From Mycolicibacter sp. MU0102 (GTDB lineage: Bacteria; Actinomycetota; Actinomycetes; Mycobacteriales; Mycobacteriaceae): a DNA stretch of 64,000 bases. Within the stretch, counting starts at the first letter, position 1, and each line of letters begins with the position of its first letter. The translations under genes were made by a program, and so were the position numbers. Where the stretch lies: positions 1,488,001 to 1,552,000 of the forward strand of contig NZ_OY726398.1 of the NCBI RefSeq assembly GCF_963378105.1, read 5' to 3'. Positions 7,992 to 14,660 of this stretch are shown here, in pieces. The notes beneath the pieces were generated by a model. It saw nothing but the letters and a program-made list of their open reading frames with translations, was not told where the DNA came from and searched no databases.

Positions 7992-9086
7992 ATGGGCCAG
8001 CTGCCAGGCATTACCGGTCCGCAGGTCGCCCTGGAGCCTGTGCAGCTGATCGCGCCGGACGGGGCTCCCACCACCGAGAATCGCTATAGCCGGGACCTGC
8101 CCGAAGAAACCCTTGGTTGGCTCTACGAGCTGATGGTGCTCACCCGCGAACTCGATACCGAACTGGTCAACCTGCAACGACAGGGCGAGCTGGGGCTCTA
8201 CGCGTCCTGCCGAGGCCAGGAGGCTGCCCAGGTCGGCGCCGCCGCGTGCCTGCGCAAGACCGACTGGCTGTTCCCGCAGTACCGCGAGCTGGGTGTCTTC
8301 GTCACCCGGGGAATCCCGCCGTGGCACCTCGCGGCCGCCTGGCGTGGAACCTGGAACGGCGGGCTGGAGTTCACCGAGAAGAACTGCGCGCCGATCTCGG
8401 TTCCGATAGGTACCCAGGCGCTGCACGCGGTGGGCGCCGCGATGGCCGCCCAACGCCTGGCCGAGGACTCCGTCACCGTCGCCTTCACCGGCGACGGCGC
8501 CACCAGCGAGGGCGATGTACACGAGGCACTCAATTTCGCCGCCGTGTTCACCGCCCCGTGCGTGTTCTATGTGCAGAACAACCAGTGGGCCATCTCAGTG
8601 CCGCTGCGTAAGCAGACGGCTGCTGTCTCGCTGGCGCACAAGGCGATCGGCTACGGCATGCCGGGTATCCGGGTGGACGGCAACGATCCGCTGGCCTGCT
8701 ACGCGGTGATGGCCGAAGCCGCCGAGCGGGCACGACACGGTGGTGGACCGAGCTTGATCGAGGCCGTCACCTACCGGCTCGGTCCGCACACCACCTCCGA
8801 TGATCCGACTCGTTACCGCAGCGACGCCGAAGTCGACCAGTGGACGGCGCTCGACCCGATCCCGCGGTACCGCACCTACCTGCGCAATATCGGCGTGTGG
8901 TCGCAGCGGTTAGAGGACCGGGTCGACTCTCGGGCCAAGCGCGTACGCAGCGAGCTGCGAGACGCCACCGTCGGGGCCGCCGATGCCGACATCGACGAGG
9001 TGTTCGCCGCCGTCTTCACCGAGATCACCCCGGAGCTGCAGCAACAGCGGGCCGCGCTGCGCGCCGAATTGGGCAGGGGGCGCTGA
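7992..9086 (+). CDS. bkdA: Branched-chain 2-oxoacid dehydrogenase E1 alpha subunit
   Basis: A 364-residue E1 alpha subunit that decarboxylates 2-oxoacids with thiamine diphosphate. The TPP/Mg motif is GDGATSEGDVHEALN (167-181) ending with QNNQW (195-199), and the substrate-side segment LYASCRGQEAAQVG (69-82) is typical. It starts at ATG 7992 behind AAGGAGG. Its stop overlaps the next ATG (TGATG at 9084-9088), so E1 alpha and beta are made together. The order alpha, beta, E2 without E3 is that of the mycobacterial BKD genes (Rv2497c-Rv2495c), which use a lipoamide dehydrogenase encoded elsewhere. Older annotations name these genes pdhABC. Confidence 0.9.
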   Translation: MGQLPGITGPQVALEPVQLIAPDGAPTTENRYSRDLPEETLGWLYELMVLTRELDTELVNLQRQGELGLYASCRGQEAAQVGAAACLRKTDWLFPQYRELGVFVTRGIPPWHLAAAWRGTWNGGLEFTEKNCAPISVPIGTQALHAVGAAMAAQRLAEDSVTVAFTGDGATSEGDVHEALNFAAVFTAPCVFYVQNNQWAISVPLRKQTAAVSLAHKAIGYGMPGIRVDGNDPLACYAVMAEAAERARHGGGPSLIEAVTYRLGPHTTSDDPTRYRSDAEVDQWTALDPIPRYRTYLRNIGVWSQRLEDRVDSRAKRVRSELRDATVGAADADIDEVFAAVFTEITPELQQQRAALRAELGRGR

Positions 9087-10135
9087 TGACCCAGATCCTC
9101 GAACCCCCCACCCGCGCAGCGACCCCCACCGCGGCGGCCGGCTCCAGCACGCGCACCGAAGAGCTGACCATGGTGGCGGCGCTCAACCGGGCATTGCGCG
9201 ATGCGATGGACGCCGAACCCAAAGTCCTGGTGTTCGGCACCGACGTGGGCGTGCAGGGCGGGGTGTTCCGGGTGACCGAGGGCCTGGCCGAAATCTTCGG
9301 TGAGCAACGCTGTTTCGACACGCCGCTGGCGGAATCGGCGGTGATCGGCATCGCCATCGGACTGGCGATTCGCGGCTTCGTCCCGGTTCCGGAGATCCAG
9401 TTCGACGGGTTCAGCTACCCGGCATTGGACCAGGTGGTCAGCCACCTGGCCAAGTACCGGACCCGGACCCGCGGCGCGGTATCGATGCCGGTCACCGTGC
9501 GCATCCCTTCGTTCGGCGGAATCGGTGCGGCCGAGCATCATTCGGAATCCACCGAAACCTATTGGGCGCACACCGCCGGACTGAAGGTGGTGGTGCCCGC
9601 CGACCCGTCGGACGCGTACTGGCTACTGCGACACGCGATCGCCGCCCCCGATCCGGTCATGTTCCTCGAGCCCAAGCGGCGGTACTGGGCCCGCGGCCCC
9701 GTCGACACCGAACACCCGGCGCCGGGCATCGGGTGTGCTGCCGTTCGCCGGCCCGGTACCGACGTCACGGTGCTCACCTACGGCGGCGGAGTGGCCACTG
9801 CAATGTCCGCGGCCGACATCGGCGCGCAACAGCACGGGTGGAGCCTGGAGGTGGTCGACCTGCGCTCGCTGGTCCCACTCGACTTCGACACCGTCGCGGC
9901 GTCGGTACGGCGCACCGGGCGATGCGTGGTGCTGCACGAGGGTCCGCGCAACCTCGGCTACGGTGCCGAACTGGCTGCGCGCATCTCCGAGGAACTGTTC
10001 TACGAGCTGGAGGCACCGGTGTTGCGCGCCAGCGGATTCGACACCCCGTATCCACCGGCCCGACTGGAACGCCTGTGGCTGCCCGGCCCCGATCGGTTGC
10101 TGGACTGCGTGCAGCGCGTCCTAGAGGCGCCGTGA
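9086..10135 (+). CDS. bkdB: Branched-chain 2-oxoacid dehydrogenase E1 beta subunit
   Basis: A 349-residue transketolase-like E1 beta subunit. The segments VFGTDVGVQGGVFRVTEGL and RCFDTPLAESAVIGIAIGLA carry the conserved TPP-contacting glutamate region, and EIQFDGFSYPALDQVVSHLA is a strong E1 beta signature. I placed the start at ATG 9086, which overlaps the bkdA stop; ATG 9170 is an internal alternative that would remove a 28-residue Ala/Thr/Pro-rich extension. The end overlaps the GTG of the E2 gene at 10132, so all three subunits are translationally coupled. It forms the alpha2beta2 heterotetramer with BkdA in the cytosol. Confidence 0.9.
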   Translation: MTQILEPPTRAATPTAAAGSSTRTEELTMVAALNRALRDAMDAEPKVLVFGTDVGVQGGVFRVTEGLAEIFGEQRCFDTPLAESAVIGIAIGLAIRGFVPVPEIQFDGFSYPALDQVVSHLAKYRTRTRGAVSMPVTVRIPSFGGIGAAEHHSESTETYWAHTAGLKVVVPADPSDAYWLLRHAIAAPDPVMFLEPKRRYWARGPVDTEHPAPGIGCAAVRRPGTDVTVLTYGGGVATAMSAADIGAQQHGWSLEVVDLRSLVPLDFDTVAASVRRTGRCVVLHEGPRNLGYGAELAARISEELFYELEAPVLRASGFDTPYPPARLERLWLPGPDRLLDCVQRVLEAP

Positions 10136-11319
10136 GTACCGAGACGGTCCAGACCTTCACCGTCCCCGATCTCGGGGAGGGACTCGAAGAGGTGACGGTG
10201 ACCAGCTGGAGCGTCGCTGTCGGCGATCAGATCGAACTCAACCAGGCGCTCTGCTCGGTGGAGACGGCCAAAGCCGAAGTGGAGATACCCAGCCCGTATG
10301 CCGGCCGGGTGGTCGAGTTGGGCGGTGCTGTGGGAGACGTGCTCGCGGTCGGGGCACCGCTAGTGCGCATCGACACGGGTGCACCGGGCGAGCGCCCCGA
10401 TGCACCCGCGGGGCGCGCGCCGGTGCTGGTCGGCTACGGCGCCGACGACAGTTTCGACACCAGCCGCCGCACCTGCACTTCCGTTCCCGGGCGGCCGAGG
10501 GCCAAGCCGGGTGCCCGCAAGCTCGCTGCTGAGCTGGGCGTCGACTTGAGCAGCGTGATGCCCGGACCGAGCGGCGTGATCACCCCCGACGGCGTGCGCG
10601 CAGCCGCCGGCCAGGCGGCTCCCGGCGATGAACTTCGTCCGCCCACCCCGGTGCAGGCAGCCATGGCCGAGCGGATGACACTGTCCCGCAGCAAGATCCC
10701 CGACGCGCACGGCTGCGTGCAGGTAGACGGCACCAACCTGCTGTGGCTGCGGGATCGGCTCGTCGAGACGGGCGGCGAGACGATCACTCCGTTCGTGCTG
10801 ATCCTGCGGCTGTTGGTCATCGCCCTGACTCGCCATCCGGTGCTCAACGCCACGTGGGTCGAAGCGCCGGAGGGCCCGATGATCCGCACCCATCACGGGG
10901 TGCATCTGGGTTTCGGGGTGGCCGCGCCGCGGGGCCTGCTGGTGCCGGTGGTGTTCGACGCGCACCGCAAAACCACCCGCGAACTTGGCGACACCGTGGC
11001 GCGGCTGATCGCCGAGGCCCGGGCCGGCACACTCAAACCGGCCGAGCTGCAGGGGTCGACGTTCACGGTCTCCAACTTCGGGGCGCTCGGCCTCGACGAG
11101 GGGGTGCCGGTGATCAATTACCCGGAGGCGGCCATCCTGGGGATCGGCTCGCTCAAACCACGGCCGCTGGCGGTGGGCGACACCGTCGTCGTGCGTCCAC
11201 AGCTGACCCTGACGTGCGCATTCGACCATCGCGTCGCCGACGGCGCGCAGACCGCCGAATTCCTGTGCGCACTTCGCGATCTGATCGAACAACCCGAGAT
11301 CGCGCTGCTGGATCTGTAG
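10132..11319 (+). CDS. bkdC: Branched-chain 2-oxoacid dehydrogenase E2 (lipoyl acyltransferase)
   Basis: A 395-residue E2. Domains in order: one lipoyl domain (residues 5-80) with the lipoylated lysine K47 in VETAKAEV, a linker, a peripheral-subunit-binding domain near 123-155 (KPGARKLAAELGVDLSSV), and a catalytic domain ending with the active-site HRVADG (H366, D370). The start is GTG 10132, overlapping the bkdB stop as GTGA. E2 moves the acyl group from the E1-bound intermediate to CoA, feeding isobutyryl-, isovaleryl- and methylbutyryl-CoA into catabolism or lipid precursors. The length agrees with the M. tuberculosis protein (about 393 residues). Confidence 0.9.
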   Translation: MSTETVQTFTVPDLGEGLEEVTVTSWSVAVGDQIELNQALCSVETAKAEVEIPSPYAGRVVELGGAVGDVLAVGAPLVRIDTGAPGERPDAPAGRAPVLVGYGADDSFDTSRRTCTSVPGRPRAKPGARKLAAELGVDLSSVMPGPSGVITPDGVRAAAGQAAPGDELRPPTPVQAAMAERMTLSRSKIPDAHGCVQVDGTNLLWLRDRLVETGGETITPFVLILRLLVIALTRHPVLNATWVEAPEGPMIRTHHGVHLGFGVAAPRGLLVPVVFDAHRKTTRELGDTVARLIAEARAGTLKPAELQGSTFTVSNFGALGLDEGVPVINYPEAAILGIGSLKPRPLAVGDTVVVRPQLTLTCAFDHRVADGAQTAEFLCALRDLIEQPEIALLDL

Positions 11320-11329
11320 TCGGGCGCCG

Positions 11330-12088
11330 CTACTTGCGCTGCGCTGCGGCCAGCCGTGCGGCGAAGTCCGGCGACTCGACGGTGGCGGCCTGCGGACCCA
11401 GCTCGGTCTGCTTGGCGAACTCGTGTTGGTCGCCCTCGATCGCACCGGGACTGGCGGTGGCGCGCATCGTCGCCTTGGTCGCCAAAACCACCTGCCGAGG
11501 CGCCGACGCCGGCCCGGCGGCCAGGTTCATCGCCGCGGCGACAGGGTCGTCGTCGATCTGCAGCGCCAAGCCGTGCCGCACCGCGGCCTCGGCGTCGAAA
11601 CGCATGCCGAACAACAGGGCGGCCCGGGCCACCTGAGGGCCGACCGCCCGATGCAGCATCCAGGTGGCACCGCCGCCGGGATGCAGACCCAACTGCTGGA
11701 AGCGGGCGTCGAACAGCGCCGCCGGACCGGCGATACGCACGTCGGCGGCCAGCGCCAGGTTCAGACCCGCACCCACCGCGGCACCGTTGACCGCGGCGAT
11801 CGTGGGCAAGGTGCACTGCGCGATGGCCATGAAACCGTCGTACAGCGCCAACAGTCCGTCCTCGGTCGCCGCACCGAGGGCCGACAGGTCGGCGCCGGCG
11901 CAGAATGCCCGGCCCGCGCCGGTGACGACCACCGCGTGCACCCCGGGGTCGGCTTCGGCCCGCTCCACGGCGGCCCGCAGCTGCACCGACATCGTGCCGG
12001 TGACGGCATTACGCCGGTCCGGATCGTTGACGGTGATCAGCGCTACGCGGTCGGTGACGCTGTATAAGACGAGATCGGGACGTGTCAT
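11330..12088 (-). CDS. Crotonase-fold protein lacking both hydratase glutamates
   Basis: A 252-residue crotonase-superfamily protein, convergent with bkdC by ten bases. CoA-binding elements are present (AGRAFCAGADLSAL and NGAAVGAGLNLALAADVRIA). However, the two catalytic glutamates of enoyl-CoA hydratase are missing by alignment: the first falls on Asn in GAGLNLALA, the second on a non-acidic residue in FDARFQQLGLHPGGG. It is therefore unlikely to be an ordinary hydratase; isomerase, thioesterase-like or structural roles are possible. Position next to the bkd and plsB2 loci matches the region of echA14 in M. tuberculosis, but I withhold that symbol because the identity rests only on order. 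Confidence 0.8.
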   Translation of the reverse strand: MTRPDLVLYSVTDRVALITVNDPDRRNAVTGTMSVQLRAAVERAEADPGVHAVVVTGAGRAFCAGADLSALGAATEDGLLALYDGFMAIAQCTLPTIAAVNGAAVGAGLNLALAADVRIAGPAALFDARFQQLGLHPGGGATWMLHRAVGPQVARAALLFGMRFDAEAAVRHGLALQIDDDPVAAAMNLAAGPASAPRQVVLATKATMRATASPGAIEGDQHEFAKQTELGPQAATVESPDFAARLAAAQRK

Positions 12089-12119
12089 AGGGCGATGACG
12101 CTACCGCGGTGGGGAGCGA

Positions 12120-12209
12120 TCAGCCGATCCAGGTGACGACCCCTGCGGTCACCCCCACCATCGCGATCATGAACATGGTGAAGAAGATGAGCGCCCGTTC
12201 GTGGCTCAT
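12120..12209 (-). CDS. 29-residue single-span membrane protein
   Basis: A 90-base ORF on the minus strand, ATG at 12209-12207 and TGA at 12122-12120. The peptide starts MSHERAL and then continues as one hydrophobic helix (IFFTMFMIAMVGVTAGVV) ending WIG, a typical small membrane protein layout with a charged cytosolic start. A purine-rich AAAGGCAG lies about six bases upstream of the ATG as a possible ribosome site. It sits 31 bases upstream of the crotonase gene on the same strand and may share its transcript. I do not recognise a family. The case rests on composition and position, so confidence is moderate. Confidence 0.5.
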   Translation of the reverse strand: MSHERALIFFTMFMIAMVGVTAGVVTWIG

Positions 12210-12309
12210 GGATCTGCCTTTCGCGATTTGCCCGGTCTCCTTGTCGTTCCGCGCGACGCGATGTCATGCGAACCGGGCTTCTGGCGTTCCGCTGCGGCTG
12301 ACGCGCCGC

Positions 12310-12365
12310 TGTTCGGCGGCGGTCGATGCGTTGACGGATCGTCCTTGGTTGATCGTTGACGCTCC
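12310..12365 (+). repeat. Degenerate IS481-type left end without its element
   Basis: This 56-base stretch aligns with the left end of the intact IS at 12840: both begin TGTT, share TTGACGGATC, and continue with GGTTGATC-x-TTGAC-x-CTC, in the same orientation and spacing; roughly 40 of 54 positions agree. No matching right end or transposase remnant is seen next to it. It is best read as a fossil terminus about 530 bases outside the present element. Confidence 0.5.
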
Positions 12366-12405
12366 AGAGTAGTGGCTAGCCCGGCTGCTTGCCGAATCCC
12401 CGGTG

Positions 12406-12777
12406 CTAATCACTGTGGTGCAGGGCCCGCAAGATGGTCGCGTGGCGTAGCAGGAACGTGCGTTCGTCAAGCTTCTTGCGACGAAGCCACTCGGTGACCT
12501 CGCGGTTGTGTTTGCTTGCGTTGCAGGCGGCGCAGGCAGGGACCACGTTTTCGAGGGTGTAGCGGCCGCCGCGAGAGATCGGAACAATGCAGTCGCGCTG
12601 CAATGCGGTGCTCGTCACTTGGCAGTACGCGCAGCTGCCCCACGCGTCGAGGATGGTGTCCCACTGGGTTGCGGTGAGGTCGTTGTCGACACGAGCGAGT
12701 CGGCGTCGTCGTCGCGTCGCGTAACGCGCGCGAGCCGCCCCCGAGGTTTTGGCCGGAAACCTGCGTCGAGGGGGCAT
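12406..12777 (-). CDS. Small HNH-type nuclease-like protein with His-to-Cys change
   Basis: A 123-residue basic protein. The N-terminal 30 residues are Arg-rich; then come a zinc pair CAYC, the core QRDCIVPISRGGRYTLEN, and a second zinc pair CAAC followed by NASKH. The fold signature of Cys4 HNH proteins is complete except that the first catalytic histidine (normally D-H before the hydrophobic-P-S-R-G-G stretch) is a cysteine here (D-C). Cleavage activity is therefore doubtful. It lies between a fossil IS end and the intact IS, in a patch with no link to neighbouring metabolism, which suggests it is accessory DNA. Confidence 0.7.
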   Translation of the reverse strand: MPPRRRFPAKTSGAARARYATRRRRRLARVDNDLTATQWDTILDAWGSCAYCQVTSTALQRDCIVPISRGGRYTLENVVPACAACNASKHNREVTEWLRRKKLDERTFLLRHATILRALHHSD

Positions 12778-12825
12778 CCGCTAACGGTAGCCGGGCCGAT
12801 CGCCGCTACTTGAGCTCTTCGCCCA

Positions 12826-12839
12826 GGCTGTTGCGCCCC
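12826..12839. repeat. Left target-site duplication of the IS481 element
   Basis: GGCTGTTGCGCCCC immediately precedes the TGT end of the IS. The same 14 bases follow the other end at 14203-14216; extending two bases outward gives 15 of 16 matches. IS481 elements usually make duplications up to about 15 bases. Confidence 0.7.
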
Positions 12840-12848
12840 TGTTGAGTG

Positions 12849-12890
12849 TCGGTTGATGGTTGACGGATCTGTGTCGGTTGATCTTTGACA
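12849..12890 (+). repeat. Left subterminal transposase-site repeats of the IS (two copies)
   Basis: TCGGTTGATGGTTGACG at 12849-12865 and TCGGTTGATCTTTGACA at 12874-12890 are 25 bases apart, start to start. They match the four inverted copies at the right end and are probable transposase-binding sites. Confidence 0.6.
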
Positions 12891-12905
12891 CTCTTGTGTT
12901 GTGGT

Positions 12906-14096
12906 TTAGGTCTGTGCGCTGGTGCGCAAGGCCCGTTTGTTTCGTACCGTGCCGGTGCTGGTGCGGGCGGCGGTTTTGACGAGTTGGTTTCCGATCCAGA
13001 ACCGCAGCAGCTGGCCGTCGACATGGACATCGCAGCGGGCCCCGGCGTAATGCCGACCCACGCTGACCTGCTGCCAGGACACGCACACCACCCCGTTGGT
13101 GGTCACCGTCCGCGACACCCAGTCATCCCCGGTGCGGTCGGTGCCAGGGGCCGTCGCCGTCGCGCTGGGACTGACACCCCGCGCACTGGTGGTGAAGCGT
13201 TCGGCCGGGGTGGCCATCTTCAACGACTGATGAGGACGAACAGTGTTGTAGTGGTCCACCCACGCATCCAACGCCCGCTGGGCCGCCTTCAACGTGGGGA
13301 AAGGCGCTGCATTGCTGAGGAACTCAGCTCGCAAACTGCGGTGAAACCGCTCGATCTTGCCGGTGGTGGTCGGCGATCGTGGCGCCGTCAGCAGATGCTC
13401 GATGCCGCGTTCGCGGCAGATCGCGTCGAAGAGCACCTCCACCGGCGGATGGTTGAACCGCCCAGTGAAGACCTTGCCGTTGTCGGTCAAGATCTGCTCG
13501 GGAGCCCCGTAGGTCGCCAACGCATCACGCAGTCCCTCGCAGACCGCACCGGTACGTTCCCGGACCATCAACCGGGCGCAGACACACATCCGTGAGTGAT
13601 CGTCGATCCCGGTCAGCGCTTTGGCGCTGGTGCCATCGGCCAGCGGGAAGCCACCCACGACATCCATCTGCCACAGCTCCATCGGCGCCCCGCGTTCCCA
13701 GCGTTTCCACTTACGCGAACGTCGATCCCGCAACGTCGGATCGATCAACCCAGCCCGCAGCAACGCCCGATACACCGCCGACGCCGACGGCAGCGGAGAC
13801 ACCTCACGTTTGGCCAGTTCGAACACCAGCCGCCGCGGCCCCCAGTACGGGCGCGAGCGCCGCAACTCCAACACCACCGCCTCCACCGACGCCGGCATCT
13901 GATGCGGACACGACACCGGCCGATGCGACCGGTCAGCCAACCCCTCTAACCCCTCGGCCTCATAGCGGGCCAACCACGCATGCAACGTCTGCCGCGACAC
14001 CCCGACCTTGCTGGCCACCTGACACACCGACAAACCATCACTGATCACCGCCAACACGGCCTGATACCGCTGCTCGACCACGCTCAACTCCCTCAT
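12906..14096 (-). CDS. IS481-family DDE transposase
   Basis: A 396-residue transposase. Residues 14-60 hold a helix-turn-helix (SVCQVASKVGVSRQTLHAWL). The catalytic core has D145 in QMDVVGG, D205 in ILTDNG and E249 in GKIERFHRSL, with 43 residues between the last Asp and Glu, as is common in this group. A C-terminal region of about 100 residues after AERFTTS is less conserved and may bind DNA. The frame is undisturbed. ATG is at 14096 and the TAA at 12906, within IS ends 12840 and 14200. It lies directly beside tRNA-Arg. Confidence 0.9.
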   Translation of the reverse strand: MRELSVVEQRYQAVLAVISDGLSVCQVASKVGVSRQTLHAWLARYEAEGLEGLADRSHRPVSCPHQMPASVEAVVLELRRSRPYWGPRRLVFELAKREVSPLPSASAVYRALLRAGLIDPTLRDRRSRKWKRWERGAPMELWQMDVVGGFPLADGTSAKALTGIDDHSRMCVCARLMVRERTGAVCEGLRDALATYGAPEQILTDNGKVFTGRFNHPPVEVLFDAICRERGIEHLLTAPRSPTTTGKIERFHRSLRAEFLSNAAPFPTLKAAQRALDAWVDHYNTVRPHQSLKMATPAERFTTSARGVSPSATATAPGTDRTGDDWVSRTVTTNGVVCVSWQQVSVGRHYAGARCDVHVDGQLLRFWIGNQLVKTAARTSTGTVRNKRALRTSAQT

Positions 14097-14104
14097 CTAG
14101 GGAG

Positions 14105-14191
14105 TGTCAAGGATCAACCGAAGCCGCTGTCAAGCATCACCCGAAACACCGTCAAGCAACACCCGACACCGAAACGTCAAGCATCACCCGA
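14105..14191 (-). repeat. Right subterminal transposase-site repeats of the IS (four copies)
   Basis: On the plus strand, four variants of TGTCAAGCATCACCCGA occur at 14105-14121, 14128-14144, 14150-14166 and 14175-14191, start-to-start spacing 23, 22 and 25 bases, that is roughly two helical turns. They are inverted relative to the two left copies. An asymmetric 2+4 array is unusual for IS481. Confidence 0.65.
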
Positions 14192-14202
14192 GGCCATACA
14201 CC

Positions 14203-14216
14203 GGCTGTTGCGCCCC
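14203..14216. repeat. Right target-site duplication of the IS481 element
   Basis: GGCTGTTGCGCCCC, identical to 12826-12839. Its last six bases are the 3' end of the tRNA-Arg gene, so the IS inserted just downstream of that gene and left it complete. Confidence 0.7.
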
Positions 14217-14284
14217 CGGCAGGACTCGAACCTGCGACCACAAGATTAGAAGTCATGTGCTCTATCCACCTGAGCTACGGAGGC
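14211..14284 (-). tRNA. tRNA-Arg (TCT)
   Basis: A 74-base cloverleaf without encoded CCA. Acceptor GCCTCCG pairs with CGGGGGC (one G-U pair); D arm GCTC/GAGC; anticodon loop CTTCTAA gives TCT, reading AGA; T arm has TTCGAGT. The discriminator is G. The anticodon stem CATGA/TCTTG contains one T-T mismatch at position 29-41, which is odd but does not disturb the loop. The IS target duplication overlaps its 3' end. Confidence 0.9.
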
Positions 14285-14660
14285 AATGCGGGTCCAGTTT
14301 ATCCGCTGGTAGAGGTGGATCCGCGCCGACCGAGCAAAGCCGCAAGCCGGATTCGTGCGGTGCTTCCAGCTTCGGCTGTCCTTCGTCGAGCCTCGCTAAA
14401 GCGTCGGGCTCATGCGGCGGTTCCAGCTTCGCCTCTCCCTCGTCGAGCTTCGCTAAACCGCCGGTTTCCAATTCAACCGGCCAACACAGTATTTCGATTT
14501 GTCGGCAAGCATCCGATCTGCGCCAATCGACACCCGTCGCCGGGGCCAAACAACTAGCGTTGAATGGTGCTCGTGACGTCTGTGAATCAGGAGTGGTGTG
14601 TGGTGACAGCCTCGGTGCGCCGAGCAGGTCGGGGCAGTGCTGCAGCGTGGGGAGCTCGGC
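14285..14660. other. Gene-free stretch between tRNA-Arg and WS/DGAT gene
   Basis: These 376 bases hold no convincing gene. The first half contains a 57-base imperfect tandem repeat (14354-14463). Around 14556 a CTAGCGT sequence could be a -10 element for the acyltransferase operon, but no -35 is clear. A long minus-strand frame that extends into the acyltransferase gene is a shadow. Confidence 0.6.
14354..14463. repeat. 57-base imperfect tandem duplication
   Basis: Copy A 14354-14410 and copy B 14411-14463 share GCGG-x4-TTCCAGCTTCG, TCGTCGAGC and TCGCTAAA at the same spacing. The unit is not a multiple that maintains any known gene here, and both copies are intergenic. Confidence 0.6.

Larger units (their letters stand above)
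12840..14200 (-). mobile_element. IS481-family insertion sequence, intact
   Basis: A 1361-base element bounded by TGT and ACA, containing one transposase gene on the minus strand. The ends align as imperfect inverted repeats: after nine variable bases both continue TCGG-K-TGATG-S-TTGACG. Inside the ends the same 17-base unit is repeated: two copies on the left, four on the right. A 14-base direct repeat flanks the element, one copy overlapping the 3' end of tRNA-Arg. The transposase frame is open and keeps its DDE residues, so the copy looks young and possibly active. Confidence 0.85.

Noticed and set aside
12826..14216. Integrative element with attL/attR at tRNA-Arg
   Set aside because: The 14-base repeat flanks only an IS481 whose ends start exactly at the repeats. 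No integrase or phage gene is present, so a target duplication explains it better.
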